Assembly: GCA_963736975.1 (NCBI GenBank)
Contig: CAVTQY010000001.1
Coordinates: 3,224,001-3,288,000, forward strand
Source: CAVTQY01 sp963736975
GTDB taxonomy: Bacteria > Pseudomonadota > Alphaproteobacteria > Acetobacterales > Acetobacteraceae
Length of the DNA stretch: 64,000 nucleotides
Direction of reading: 5' to 3'
The notes under the pieces were generated by a model, which ran no database searches, was not told the DNA's origin, and saw nothing but the letters and a program-made list of their open reading frames with translations. This document shows positions 18,096 through 25,259 of this stretch, piece after piece. Made by a program: the position numbers and the translations under genes. Each line of letters begins with the position of its first letter. The stretch's first letter is position 1.

Positions 18096-19145
18096 CTAGA
18101 CCGTCGCAACCGGCGTCGCCGGCGATCCCACCGCACCCGGCAATCTGAGCGGCGGGGCCGTCAGCAGGAACCGGTTGCGCCGGTTGGCGCGCAGCCAGTC
18201 GGCAAGTTCCGTCAGGTACCACATCTCGCCCAGATAACAGCCCAGCTTGAACAGGCAGTGCGCGTGCAGCGGCAACGTGGCGCAGAGGTCGTCCATGCAG
18301 GGACGGGCCGGCACTGCTTCCACCCCGTAGTTATCGGCGATCAGCGCCACGACGCCGCAATCGCTGATCCACCGCAGCAGCCCCGGATCGCGCCCATCCA
18401 ACGTGCAGGCTTCCCCGAACAGTCTCTCTCGATCGGGCTGTTTGTTCATCTCCAGCAGCATCTCCGCGAAACCGGTGCGGAACAGCACGAAGTCGCCTTG
18501 CTCGACGCTGACCCGATCCTGCTCGCAGACCCGCATCAGGTCGTCGTAACCCACGATGCGGCCGGAGCGGCCGAAATGCGCCTCCAGATCCACCATCACG
18601 CCGCGGCCTTGCAGGCAGCTTTCCGCCATGTTCTCCACGCCGAGGTGCCGGGCACCTTGCGGCTGATCGCAGGGAGTCTGATTGCCTGCCGCGTCATAAA
18701 AAACCGGCCCGATAATGTCCCGGCCGGCGCGGAACCCGTTGTAGAACACGTCTTCCGGTTTGCCGTCGCCGTCCACGTCGAACATCTGCCCGACATGCGC
18801 CAGGCTGTCCCACTGCGTCGAGTATTGCAGCGTCAGGACCACTTGGTCGTCGCACACCACATCCGTCGCGGTGGGATCGTCGCAGCGCAGCGGGTAGTTC
18901 ATGTTGGGCTTGCCGTCGCGCACGGTCGGCTTCAACACCGGCGGATGACGGCGCGGGCTCAGCACCGCGCCCCCCGGATAATCGAGCGGCAAGGACAGGC
19001 AGAACGTCTTGCCCAGCTTCACCTCCGCGATGCCTTGCAGCACTTTCTCCGGTGTCAGCAGATTGAGCCGGCCGCGTTCATCGTCCGGGCCGAAATCGCC
19101 CCAGGTCGAGCCCTCCGGACGGCGGGTCCAGCGCGGATTGTCCAT
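18096..19145 (-). CDS. Cyclase family protein (kynurenine formamidase-like hydrolase)
   Basis: This 349-residue protein of the metal-dependent cyclase/KynB-like superfamily (PF04199) belongs to the long subfamily. The metal-site motif is the variant TQWDSLAHVGQMFD. A second conserved block is GVMVDLEAHFG and a third FRTGFAEML. C-terminal DNYGVEAVP and LHAHCLFKLGCYLGE complete the fold. The start is the ATG at 19145 after GAGGGGAACG. Members hydrolyse arylformamides or cyclic amides and lactones; the specific substrate is unknown. Only 37 bases separate it from the divergent deacylase, suggesting a shared promoter region. Confidence 0.88.
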   Translation of the reverse strand: MDNPRWTRRPEGSTWGDFGPDDERGRLNLLTPEKVLQGIAEVKLGKTFCLSLPLDYPGGAVLSPRRHPPVLKPTVRDGKPNMNYPLRCDDPTATDVVCDDQVVLTLQYSTQWDSLAHVGQMFDVDGDGKPEDVFYNGFRAGRDIIGPVFYDAAGNQTPCDQPQGARHLGVENMAESCLQGRGVMVDLEAHFGRSGRIVGYDDLMRVCEQDRVSVEQGDFVLFRTGFAEMLLEMNKQPDRERLFGEACTLDGRDPGLLRWISDCGVVALIADNYGVEAVPARPCMDDLCATLPLHAHCLFKLGCYLGEMWYLTELADWLRANRRNRFLLTAPPLRLPGAVGSPATPVATV

Positions 19146-19182
19146 CTCGTTCCCCTCGGTTTGCAGCAGGAGGCGTTCAACC

Positions 19183-20184
19183 ATGAGCCGTCGAAGCCGT
19201 ATCATAGCGGAGGTCGATTTCGAGCAGGACGGGGCGCAGCACGGTTTCTTGCGGCTGTTCCACTCCACCCACGCCTCGGCCTATGGGTTCATCCCTATTC
19301 CAATCGTGGTGGTGCGCAACGGCGCCGGCCCCACCGCCTTCCTGATGTCAGGCAACCATGGTGACGAGTACGAAGGCCAGGTCGCGCTCTGCGGTCTCAG
19401 CCAGTGGCTGACGCCGGAGCGGATAAGCGGCCGCGTCATCCTGTTGCCGGCGGCGAATTATCCGGCAGCGATGGCGGGCCGGCGCGTCTCGCCTGTGGAT
19501 GAACTCAACCTGAACCGCATCTTTCCTGGCGATCCGGACGGAACGGTGACGCAGCAGATCGCCTGGTTCATCGAGCACGAGCTGATGCCGATGGCGGATA
19601 TCTTCTGCGACCTGCATTCGGGCGGCTCGTCGCTGATGTATCTGCCCTCGGCGCTGATCAAGAGCAGCTCCGATCCGGCGAGGCAGCAGAAACTGCTGGC
19701 GGCGCTGCGCGCCTTCGCCGCACCGCAGGCCTATATGGCCGCGGCCGGCCCGGGCGGGGACGCTACGGCGTCAGGCGCAGCGGAGCGCAACGGCGTTATC
19801 GCGATCGGCACGGAACTGGGCGGCAGCGGCACAGTAACCCCGGCCGCCTTGCGCATCGCCGAGCGCGGCGTGCGGAACCTGTTGGTGCATGTCGGCATCC
19901 TGCCGGAGAGCGAGCGTATCACGGCGGACCAGCCGACGCGGATCTATCATGTGGGTGGCCAGGATTATTACACCTACGCGACAGCAGACGGAGTGTTCGA
20001 GCCCACCGTGGAACTCGGCGAGACGGTCAAGGCCGGCCAACTCGCCGGACGCATCCACACCCCAGAGATACCTTGGGCGCCCCCACTGGAAACGCGGTTT
20101 CAGCGCGACGGGGTCGTACTGTGCAAGCGCATTCCCGGCCGCACCGCGCGCGGCGATTGCCTGTTCCATTTGGGCACCGTGTAG
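19183..20184 (+). CDS. Succinylglutamate desuccinylase/aspartoacylase family deacylase, DoeB-like
   Basis: This 333-residue zinc carboxypeptidase-like deacylase has ligands visible in SGNHGDEYEGQ (His and Glu) and CDLHSGGSS (His), with LNLNRIFPGDPDG between them. The overall pattern, including the start region VDFEQDGAQHGFLRL, resembles N-acetyl-diaminobutyrate deacetylase DoeB of ectoine breakdown. No doeA, doeC or doeD neighbour is present, so the assignment is by family only. The ATG at 19183 follows GCAGGAGGCG. It is divergent from the cyclase gene; together they may hydrolyse an N-acylated or cyclic substrate in two steps. Confidence 0.87.
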   Translation: MSRRSRIIAEVDFEQDGAQHGFLRLFHSTHASAYGFIPIPIVVVRNGAGPTAFLMSGNHGDEYEGQVALCGLSQWLTPERISGRVILLPAANYPAAMAGRRVSPVDELNLNRIFPGDPDGTVTQQIAWFIEHELMPMADIFCDLHSGGSSLMYLPSALIKSSSDPARQQKLLAALRAFAAPQAYMAAAGPGGDATASGAAERNGVIAIGTELGGSGTVTPAALRIAERGVRNLLVHVGILPESERITADQPTRIYHVGGQDYYTYATADGVFEPTVELGETVKAGQLAGRIHTPEIPWAPPLETRFQRDGVVLCKRIPGRTARGDCLFHLGTV

Positions 20185-20274
20185 CGCCCCGCTATCGCAT
20201 CGGCCGCCTTCGCATTCCAGAAAAGGATGTCCACCGAGGACCGCGCGAAAAGATTGACACACCGTGCCGCAAAC

Positions 20275-20342
20275 GTCATCGCGAGCGGAGCGAAGCGATC
20301 CAGTGCCGGCGCCCTGAATTGCTTCGCTACGCTCGCAATGAC
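20275..20342. repeat. GTCATNGCGA-type inverted repeat
   Basis: Two arms of about 29 bases face each other across a GC-rich spacer (TGCCGGCGCC). The left arm reads GTCATCGCGAGCGGAGCG..., and the right arm is its near reverse complement ending GCTCGCAATGAC. About 25 of 29 positions pair. A single related arm is at 22866-22909 and a degenerate one near 7245. Such elements are dispersed in alphaproteobacterial intergenic DNA. Confidence 0.75.
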
Positions 20343-20431
20343 ACGGTCTCATCGGTCGGGCTATTGGCCGCTTGGCATTATACTACCGCTCAGCCGAATG
20401 ACCCCTCGACAAAGCCTGCCCCATCATCGTC

Positions 20432-20467
20432 ATGGCCGGCCTTGTGCCGGCCATCCACGCCTTTTTT
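20432..20467. repeat. ATGGCCGG palindromic hairpin followed by a T run
   Basis: ATGGCCGG and CCGGCCAT form a perfect 8-base-pair stem around CCTTGTG, followed by CCACGCC and six T. The sequence matches a common dispersed hairpin of alphaproteobacteria. The seven bases between stem and T run make it a poor terminator, but it could end transcription of the upstream deacylase gene. Confidence 0.6.
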
Positions 20468-20684
20468 GGAATGGAACGCCAAAGCGCCGTCGCGGCATCG
20501 ACCGACTGGCCAGCCTCCCACGGCCATTCTATGCAAAAGGTGGAGCAACAATCCAGCCATTCATCGTGCCGAATCGCCACGGCATAACCAACTCGGCCGC
20601 AAATCTTTTCCGCTCTCTCCGCGGCGCTCCATGCGATCTCCGCACCCTCCGTGCGAACCTCCTCTTCAAACCGTAACCCCACAG

Positions 20685-20714
20685 AAAAGGGCCCGACGCC
20701 AAAGCGCCGGGCCC
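20685..20714 (-). terminator. Rho-independent terminator of the small secreted protein gene
   Basis: On the minus strand GGGCCCGGCGC and GCGTCGGGCCC pair (one G-T pair) around a four-base loop and are followed by TTTT. It lies 24 bases downstream of the stop at 20739. Confidence 0.75.
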
Positions 20715-20738
20715 CTCCGCCCTCCGAAGAACCAGCCG

Positions 20739-21014
20739 CTACTGCGACGATGTCCCAGACTTGCCGTTCGTCGCCGGCACGGTGGTGGAAGATGGGTTGG
20801 CCGACGAAGCCCCGCCGGCGCTGTTCGCGCCGACCGCGGTGCCCGCGGTGCTCTGGCTCGAATACGTGCTGCCGCCCGTGGTGTTCGACCCGGTCATGCC
20901 CGCGGGGTTGCCATTCCCGCCGCCGGAATTGCCGGCGCCGGCGTCGCCGGTCGCGGCGAAGGCGGCTCCGGAAACCGCGAAGACACATGCGGCGGCCAAC
21001 AACAAGCTTCTCAT
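20739..21014 (-). CDS. Small secreted Gly/Ser/Thr-rich protein
   Basis: This 91-residue protein has a clear signal peptide (MRSLLLAAACVFAVSG, cleavage expected after AAFA). The mature part of about 70 residues is nearly all Gly, Ser, Thr, Ala and Asn, with no Cys and little charge: low-complexity and probably disordered. The ATG at 21014 follows AGGAGAG, and a terminator follows the stop, so it is a real single-gene unit. No family is recognised. It lies just downstream of the porin gene on the same strand but is separately terminated. An exported linker, biofilm-matrix or stress protein is possible but unproven. Confidence 0.75.
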   Translation of the reverse strand: MRSLLLAAACVFAVSGAAFAATGDAGAGNSGGGNGNPAGMTGSNTTGGSTYSSQSTAGTAVGANSAGGASSANPSSTTVPATNGKSGTSSQ

Positions 21015-21163
21015 GGTGCTCTCCTGGTTTGTTCGTCGGCTCCTCGCGGCCCCGACGTGACAAAGGGAAAAACGCTGGCAGGAGAGATCAGTTCGTTATC
21101 ACGATAGCGAGAGAAACTGCCTGGGGTCGGGGCCCCGGCCCGCAGCGTGAAAACTCGGCTACA

Positions 21164-21193
21164 AAAAAGGACGGCGGGGTATTGCCCCGCCGC
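21164..21193 (-). terminator. Rho-independent terminator of the porin gene
   Basis: CGGCGGGG and CCCCGCCG form a perfect 8-base-pair stem around a five-base loop. On the minus strand it is followed within three bases by six T. It is 28 bases after the porin stop. Confidence 0.85.
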
Positions 21194-21220
21194 TCTTGAA
21201 GTCCAGCCAGGTTGGTTCGG

Positions 21221-22666
21221 TTACCAGCGGAACTGCAAGCCCAGGCCTGCGATATTGGAATGCACGTTGTTGAAGTTCGGGCCGGGGGCACCAGTCGAGA
21301 AGTCGAAGTTGCCTCGATAGCGCTGGCCATACAGGTATTCAGCGAGCAGCGCGAGGCCCGGGGCGATGTTGTATGTCACGCCGAACTGCAAGCCCTGATC
21401 GGTCTGCTGGCCGGGCAGCGTCCAGTAGCCCTGATACTTCCACTTGAAGTAAGCGCCGCCGATGCTCACCGGACCGGTGGTGTATTCAACACCCGCGACC
21501 CAGGCGACCGAGTCGCTGCCGCCGGAGTTAAGCGGTGCCATCTGGCCGTTATACTGGCCGCCGATCACGTTGCCGCCGACCGTGACGCCCGCGAAGGTCA
21601 CGCCCAGGCCCACGTCCCCGACCGCCAGGTTCTGAAAGCTGGTGGTCGGGTGCAGGGTGATTAAGTGGCCGTGGATGTCGGTGAAGCTCGTGCCTCCAAC
21701 GCCCGGATTGTTGAAGGCCGGATTCACATGGCCGCCGTAGGCGCCGATGACCGAGGCCGCCACGCCGAAGCCATTGAACGATCCGTTATACCGCAGACCG
21801 GCTTCGATCGTGTTCCGCCGGCGCTGCAGGTCGTTCGCCGCAGTGGAGGTGGACTGGTTGTTGCAGTTGATGAACCCTGCCGTTGCCGTAGCGCCGTTGC
21901 AGTTCTGCGAGTCAGTGATGTTCGCTGTGCTGGGCTCGAAGCTGAACGCGAAATCAACACCGGCGAACTTGGGTGACAGATAGACAATCTTAGCGCTGGT
22001 GTATTCGGCGCCGACATCGAAGAATGGCCAGTTCGGGGCCGAGCCCTGCAAACCATAGGAGCCGCCGTTCTCCCAGTCGTTGATGTCGCCGTTCCACCCG
22101 CCGGTCGCGATGTCGTCGAAGGTGGCGGTCAGCATGCTCGACATCGGGCCGTCAGTCTGCCCGAGACGCAGGATGCCGAGCTGGTCGGTGCCGAGATAGA
22201 CGTAGTCACGCCGCCAGAATAAAGTGCCGCCCGTGCTGTTGCCTGAAGCACCCGCATTACCGGCGGTGCCGCTGGCAGGAAAGCCGGAGCTGCTGTTGTT
22301 CCGGATTTCCCAGAACACGCCGTATCTTAGCCCGTTCGTCGCCATCGCGTCGAAGCCCATATACAAGCGCGGATAGCCGATGATGCCGTAGGGCTGCATC
22401 TTGTCGCCGCGGATGTTCTGCGTCGAACTCCAGCCGTCCACGAAATATACGTTCTCACGCAATTCGAGGCGCACGATGATCTGCCCCGGACCGACGGTGG
22501 TCAGCGGCGTTTGCTTGAAGCCCGCCGACAAGGCCGGTGTCGCGGGTGATGCGACTGGAACAGGCTGCTGCGCCAGGCTGGGATTGACGACCGAGATTTC
22601 TGCCGCCTGTGCTACCCCAAGCGAGACGCCCATGATGGCTGCGGTGGCCATTAAGAGCTTGCGCAT
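21221..22666 (-). CDS. Outer-membrane porin
   Basis: This 481-residue beta-barrel protein has signal peptide MRKLLMATAAIMGVSLGVAQAA. The mature protein shows alternating hydrophobic/aromatic strands (KYQGYWTLPG, LLAEYLYGQRYRG). The C-terminus GLGLQFRW ends in an aromatic residue, as required for outer-membrane insertion by BamA. Blocks such as FWRRDYVYLGTDQLGILRLGQTDGPMS match the constriction-loop region of Acetobacteraceae-type porins. The ATG at 22666 follows GAGGAGG. It probably provides general diffusion of small solutes. The gene has its own terminator and no operon partners. Confidence 0.88.
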   Translation of the reverse strand: MRKLLMATAAIMGVSLGVAQAAEISVVNPSLAQQPVPVASPATPALSAGFKQTPLTTVGPGQIIVRLELRENVYFVDGWSSTQNIRGDKMQPYGIIGYPRLYMGFDAMATNGLRYGVFWEIRNNSSSGFPASGTAGNAGASGNSTGGTLFWRRDYVYLGTDQLGILRLGQTDGPMSSMLTATFDDIATGGWNGDINDWENGGSYGLQGSAPNWPFFDVGAEYTSAKIVYLSPKFAGVDFAFSFEPSTANITDSQNCNGATATAGFINCNNQSTSTAANDLQRRRNTIEAGLRYNGSFNGFGVAASVIGAYGGHVNPAFNNPGVGGTSFTDIHGHLITLHPTTSFQNLAVGDVGLGVTFAGVTVGGNVIGGQYNGQMAPLNSGGSDSVAWVAGVEYTTGPVSIGGAYFKWKYQGYWTLPGQQTDQGLQFGVTYNIAPGLALLAEYLYGQRYRGNFDFSTGAPGPNFNNVHSNIAGLGLQFRW

Positions 22667-23075
22667 TCAATCCTCCTCGTTGCACCGGAGCAAACCCGGC
22701 GGGACCTGAAGGGACCGCGTCCGGCGTGGGCCGCAGACCTGAAGCGCAGTATGAGCAAGCAGCCGTCATTGGCGCAACGGGTCGTTCACCTCTCGCATGG
22801 CAATCACGAAACACTGTGGCCTGACAGTCACAGCCCAAGGATGGGCGCGGCGCCATGCCGCATCGTCATTGCGACCCCCGCAAAAGCGGGGGGAAGCAAT
22901 CCAGGCCACCGCGGGAGGAGGTGCACAGGGACGATCCCTGTGTCTCTTGGTTAGAGTTTCTTGCTCGCTCCGTCACGGCCGAGCTTGGCTGGCTTGGCCC
23001 GCACCGTGAAGTGAATGTCTAATATATTAACCAATTCATGTTAGAACACCTGGCCAGCCGCATCGGACCACTGCC
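22667..23075. other. Gene-free spacer upstream of the porin
   Basis: This 409-base spacer carries the divergent upstream regions of the porin and of the hypothetical gene at 23076. It contains one dispersed repeat arm at 22866-22909. An A+T-rich patch (TCTAATATATTAACC, near 23018-23032) could be a promoter for the gene to its right. No gene is seen in it. Confidence 0.5.
22866..22909. repeat. GTCATTGCGA repeat with internal hairpin
   Basis: GTCATTGCGACCCCCGC, AAAA, then GCGGGGGGAAGCAATCC: the CCCCCGC/GCGGGGG core makes a 7-base-pair stem. The flanks match the GTCATNGCGA...GAAGCAATCCAG element at 20275-20342. Confidence 0.7.
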
Positions 23076-23651
23076 ATGACCCAGCCCATGACCGAGCTCG
23101 CCCCCGCCATCCTCGACCACCTCCTCCACACCATCCTCACCGCCGTCCCGCCCCAGCCCGGCGAAACCCTGCCCGACCGCACCGCGCGCCGCGAGCTGAT
23201 TCGCCTCATGCTGCTGGCCGCGAAACCCGCCGACGCGTTGCAGGGCCTCCTCGTCGCCCGCGCTATCATCGCCGAATACACCGCAATCAATTCCCTCCGC
23301 CGCGCCGCCACGCAGGACGTGCCGGACACCGTCGCCGTTCGCCTGCGTGCCAACGCCATCGCCCTCTCGCGCGAGTCCCGCACCACGCTGCGCAAGGTCG
23401 AACAGATGCAAGCCCCGCCCAGGCAGCCTCCGGTGCGTGCGGTGCGGAAACCGGCACCTCCCGCCGCCGCCGAGGCCGAGCCCGCCCCCTCGGTCCCCGG
23501 ATCCCGCATCCCGCGCGCCGCCTGGCAGAGCCCGGACAAACTCTGGGATAAGATGACGATGGAGGAGCGCCGTATCGCGTTCGGCTACCGCTACGACCCC
23601 GTCACCAACTCCGTCCCGCCGCTCGAAAACGAACCAGCCAGGAAAGCCTGA
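23076..23651 (+). CDS. Conserved-looking hypothetical protein
   Basis: This 191-residue protein is of unrecognised family. Residues 1-115 are predicted helical (LAPAILDHLLHTILTAV, RRELIRLMLLAAKP, TLRKVEQMQ). A Pro/Ala-rich linker of about 35 residues follows. A short conserved-looking tail (WQSPDKLWDKMTMEERRIAFGYRYDP) ends the protein. There is no signal peptide or membrane segment. Third codon positions are strongly G/C like neighbouring genes, which supports coding. Starts at 23076 or 23088 are both possible; no strong ribosome-binding site is seen. The function is unknown. Confidence 0.6.
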   Translation: MTQPMTELAPAILDHLLHTILTAVPPQPGETLPDRTARRELIRLMLLAAKPADALQGLLVARAIIAEYTAINSLRRAATQDVPDTVAVRLRANAIALSRESRTTLRKVEQMQAPPRQPPVRAVRKPAPPAAAEAEPAPSVPGSRIPRAAWQSPDKLWDKMTMEERRIAFGYRYDPVTNSVPPLENEPARKA

Positions 23652-23762
23652 CCACGGAGACCCACAGGCACGGAGAAGCAGGCGAAGGCAAACAGCCCAT
23701 ACGCGCGAAGCGCAATTATCCTTTCTCCCCGTGTTCCTCCCTGCCTCTGTGCCTCTGTGGTT
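23651..23762. repeat. ACCACGGAGA / TCTGTGGT inverted repeat
   Basis: The left arm near 23651-23681 (ACCACGGAGACCCACAGGCA) and right arm near 23739-23762 (TGCCTCTGTGCCTCTGTGGTT) are imperfect reverse complements. They are separated by about 60 bases that include another cGCGCGAAGCGC palindrome. It belongs to the same family as 6097-6165. It lies between convergent genes and may act as a bidirectional transcription barrier. Confidence 0.6.
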
Positions 23763-23796
23763 AACCTTGCTTACTTTCTTCGGGGAAAGGTTGCCT

Positions 23797-24228
23797 CTAT
23801 CCCACCAACCGCCGGGCAATCGCGATCACCCGGTGCGCCTCGGTCCATAGCGCGTAAGGCTCCAGCTCATCCACCGGCGCCCACACCGCCTCCGAAACAT
23901 CCGAACCGGCCACCGGTTCGCCCGCGGCCCAAGCCGCGGCATAATCGATGATCGTATAGTGAAACTGGATCCGCTCGCCGTCATCCCGCCGGATGTTGTT
24001 CACGGCCGCTGCCAAATGCAATTCCCCAACCGAAACACCGGTCTCCTCCGCCAGTTCCCGCCGCGCGGCTTCCTCCGTCGTCTCCCCCAGCTCCTGCGCG
24101 CCCCCAGGCAAGGTCCAGCTTCCCATGTTCGGCGGCTTGCCGCGGCGGACCAGCAGGACGTGATTGCCCCTCAGCACCACCACGCCGATCCCCACGATCG
24201 GACGCGGCGGATATTCGCGATCACTCAC
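23797..24228 (-). CDS. NUDIX hydrolase
   Basis: This 143-residue Nudix protein has the complete box GGAQELGETTEEAARRELAEETGV around residues 38-61 (G-x5-E-x7-RE-x2-EE-x-G). These proteins cleave nucleoside diphosphates linked to another group. Sequence IVGIGVVVLRGNHVLLVRRGKPPN resembles ADP-ribose pyrophosphatase-like members, but substrate cannot be assigned. It starts with GTG at 24228, overlapping the upstream stop by four bases (GTGA), and is the last gene of the GldFG-like operon. Confidence 0.9.
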   Translation of the reverse strand: MSDREYPPRPIVGIGVVVLRGNHVLLVRRGKPPNMGSWTLPGGAQELGETTEEAARRELAEETGVSVGELHLAAAVNNIRRDDGERIQFHYTIIDYAAAWAAGEPVAGSDVSEAVWAPVDELEPYALWTEAHRVIAIARRLVG

Positions 24229-25259
24229 TGCGTCGCGCCGGCTGTGGGCGAGGTGTTCGGTGCGCTTGCAAGCTCGGCGAGGCTCGGCACCAGCGCGGCT
24301 TCCTTCCAGGCGCCCAGTTTGTAATTCCACCCCGCCACGCGCGCCTGCAGCCCGGCCGCTTCCGTCTTCGCCGGTGCGTCTCCGGCCACCGCGAACCGCG
24401 CCAGCAAATCCTTCCCGCTATGATACAGCTGCACCGTCACGGTCATGCCGTCCGTGGTAGTGAACACCGACTGGCCGATCGCGCCGCCGGTCGGTGCCGG
24501 CCCCGGCTGCACGTCATCGCAAGTGAGCAGCTCCAACCCGCGGGCGAGATCATCCAGCTTGTAACTGTCGAGCGCCTGATGGTCCTTCGGTTGCGTCAAC
24601 GCGAGCTTGCCGTTCTTCGCGTCGAAAACCAGCGTCGTGCCGTCCCGCTGCACCGTCACCTGCGCGATCTTCGCATGGTCGATATTCAGGATGTCCCGCT
24701 GCAGCCACAGCGCCGGATCGGCGTCCACCGTCAGGCTGCCTTGCGCCAGCCAGGTCTGCGTCTCGCCAGGGCGGCGCACAAACACTTCGTCCGGCACGTT
24801 GCCCTCGGTCAGCACGCGCCGGTGCCCGACGATCAGTGCGGCAATCGGCTTGCCGTCGGGACCCAGCACACGCAGCAGGTCGGAGGTCGCGTCCTTCTGG
24901 TCCGGGTTCCCCAGCCCCAGGCGCGTGAACTGCGCCGGGTCGGAGGTGCGCGGCTCCACCAGCCGGAGTTCCGTCAGCGCGGTCAGCATCGCCCGCAACT
25001 TCTCCTGCTCCACCGGATAGCCGCCGCGATCCGCCAGCCCCCACACCGCACCCTGCTTGCGGATCACCGTGGTCTTGCCCTGGTGCATGATGTCCACTTC
25101 GGCGGCGCTTTGCAGCTTCTGCGCCAGGTCGGGAAACATCAGCGTGCCGGCATAGACGGACTGCGCGGCGCCCGGGAGCTGCGCGGGACCGAAATACCAG
25201 CCCGCCGCCAGCACGATCGCGCCGGCCAGCAGCAGCGAGAGGCCGCTGCGCGGCCTCAT
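24225..25259 (-). CDS. DUF4340 domain protein of a GldFG-type ABC system
   Basis: This 344-residue protein has one N-terminal membrane anchor (LLLAGAIVLAAGWYFG) and a long periplasmic region of the DUF4340 type (typical pieces TTVIRKQGAVWGLADRGGYPV, LRAMLTALTELRLVEPRTSDP). It overlaps the GldG-like gene by four bases (ATGA) and the NUDIX gene by four bases, so it is deeply embedded in the operon. DUF4340 proteins regularly follow GldG-like auxiliary proteins. Their role is unknown but is probably structural in the periplasmic part of the ABC complex. Confidence 0.88.
   Translation of the reverse strand: MRPRSGLSLLLAGAIVLAAGWYFGPAQLPGAAQSVYAGTLMFPDLAQKLQSAAEVDIMHQGKTTVIRKQGAVWGLADRGGYPVEQEKLRAMLTALTELRLVEPRTSDPAQFTRLGLGNPDQKDATSDLLRVLGPDGKPIAALIVGHRRVLTEGNVPDEVFVRRPGETQTWLAQGSLTVDADPALWLQRDILNIDHAKIAQVTVQRDGTTLVFDAKNGKLALTQPKDHQALDSYKLDDLARGLELLTCDDVQPGPAPTGGAIGQSVFTTTDGMTVTVQLYHSGKDLLARFAVAGDAPAKTEAAGLQARVAGWNYKLGAWKEAALVPSLAELASAPNTSPTAGATQ

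Larger units (their letters stand above)
20185..20684. other. Gene-free, repeat-rich spacer
   Basis: About 500 bases contain no convincing gene. They hold a GTCATNGCGA inverted repeat (20275-20342) and an ATGGCCGG hairpin (20432-20467). There is also a degenerate stretch near 20610-20670 with successive TCTCCGC / CTCCGCACCCTCCGTGCGAAC blocks recalling the ACCACAGA/CTCTGTG family. Short frames here have no ribosome-binding site. Confidence 0.5.
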
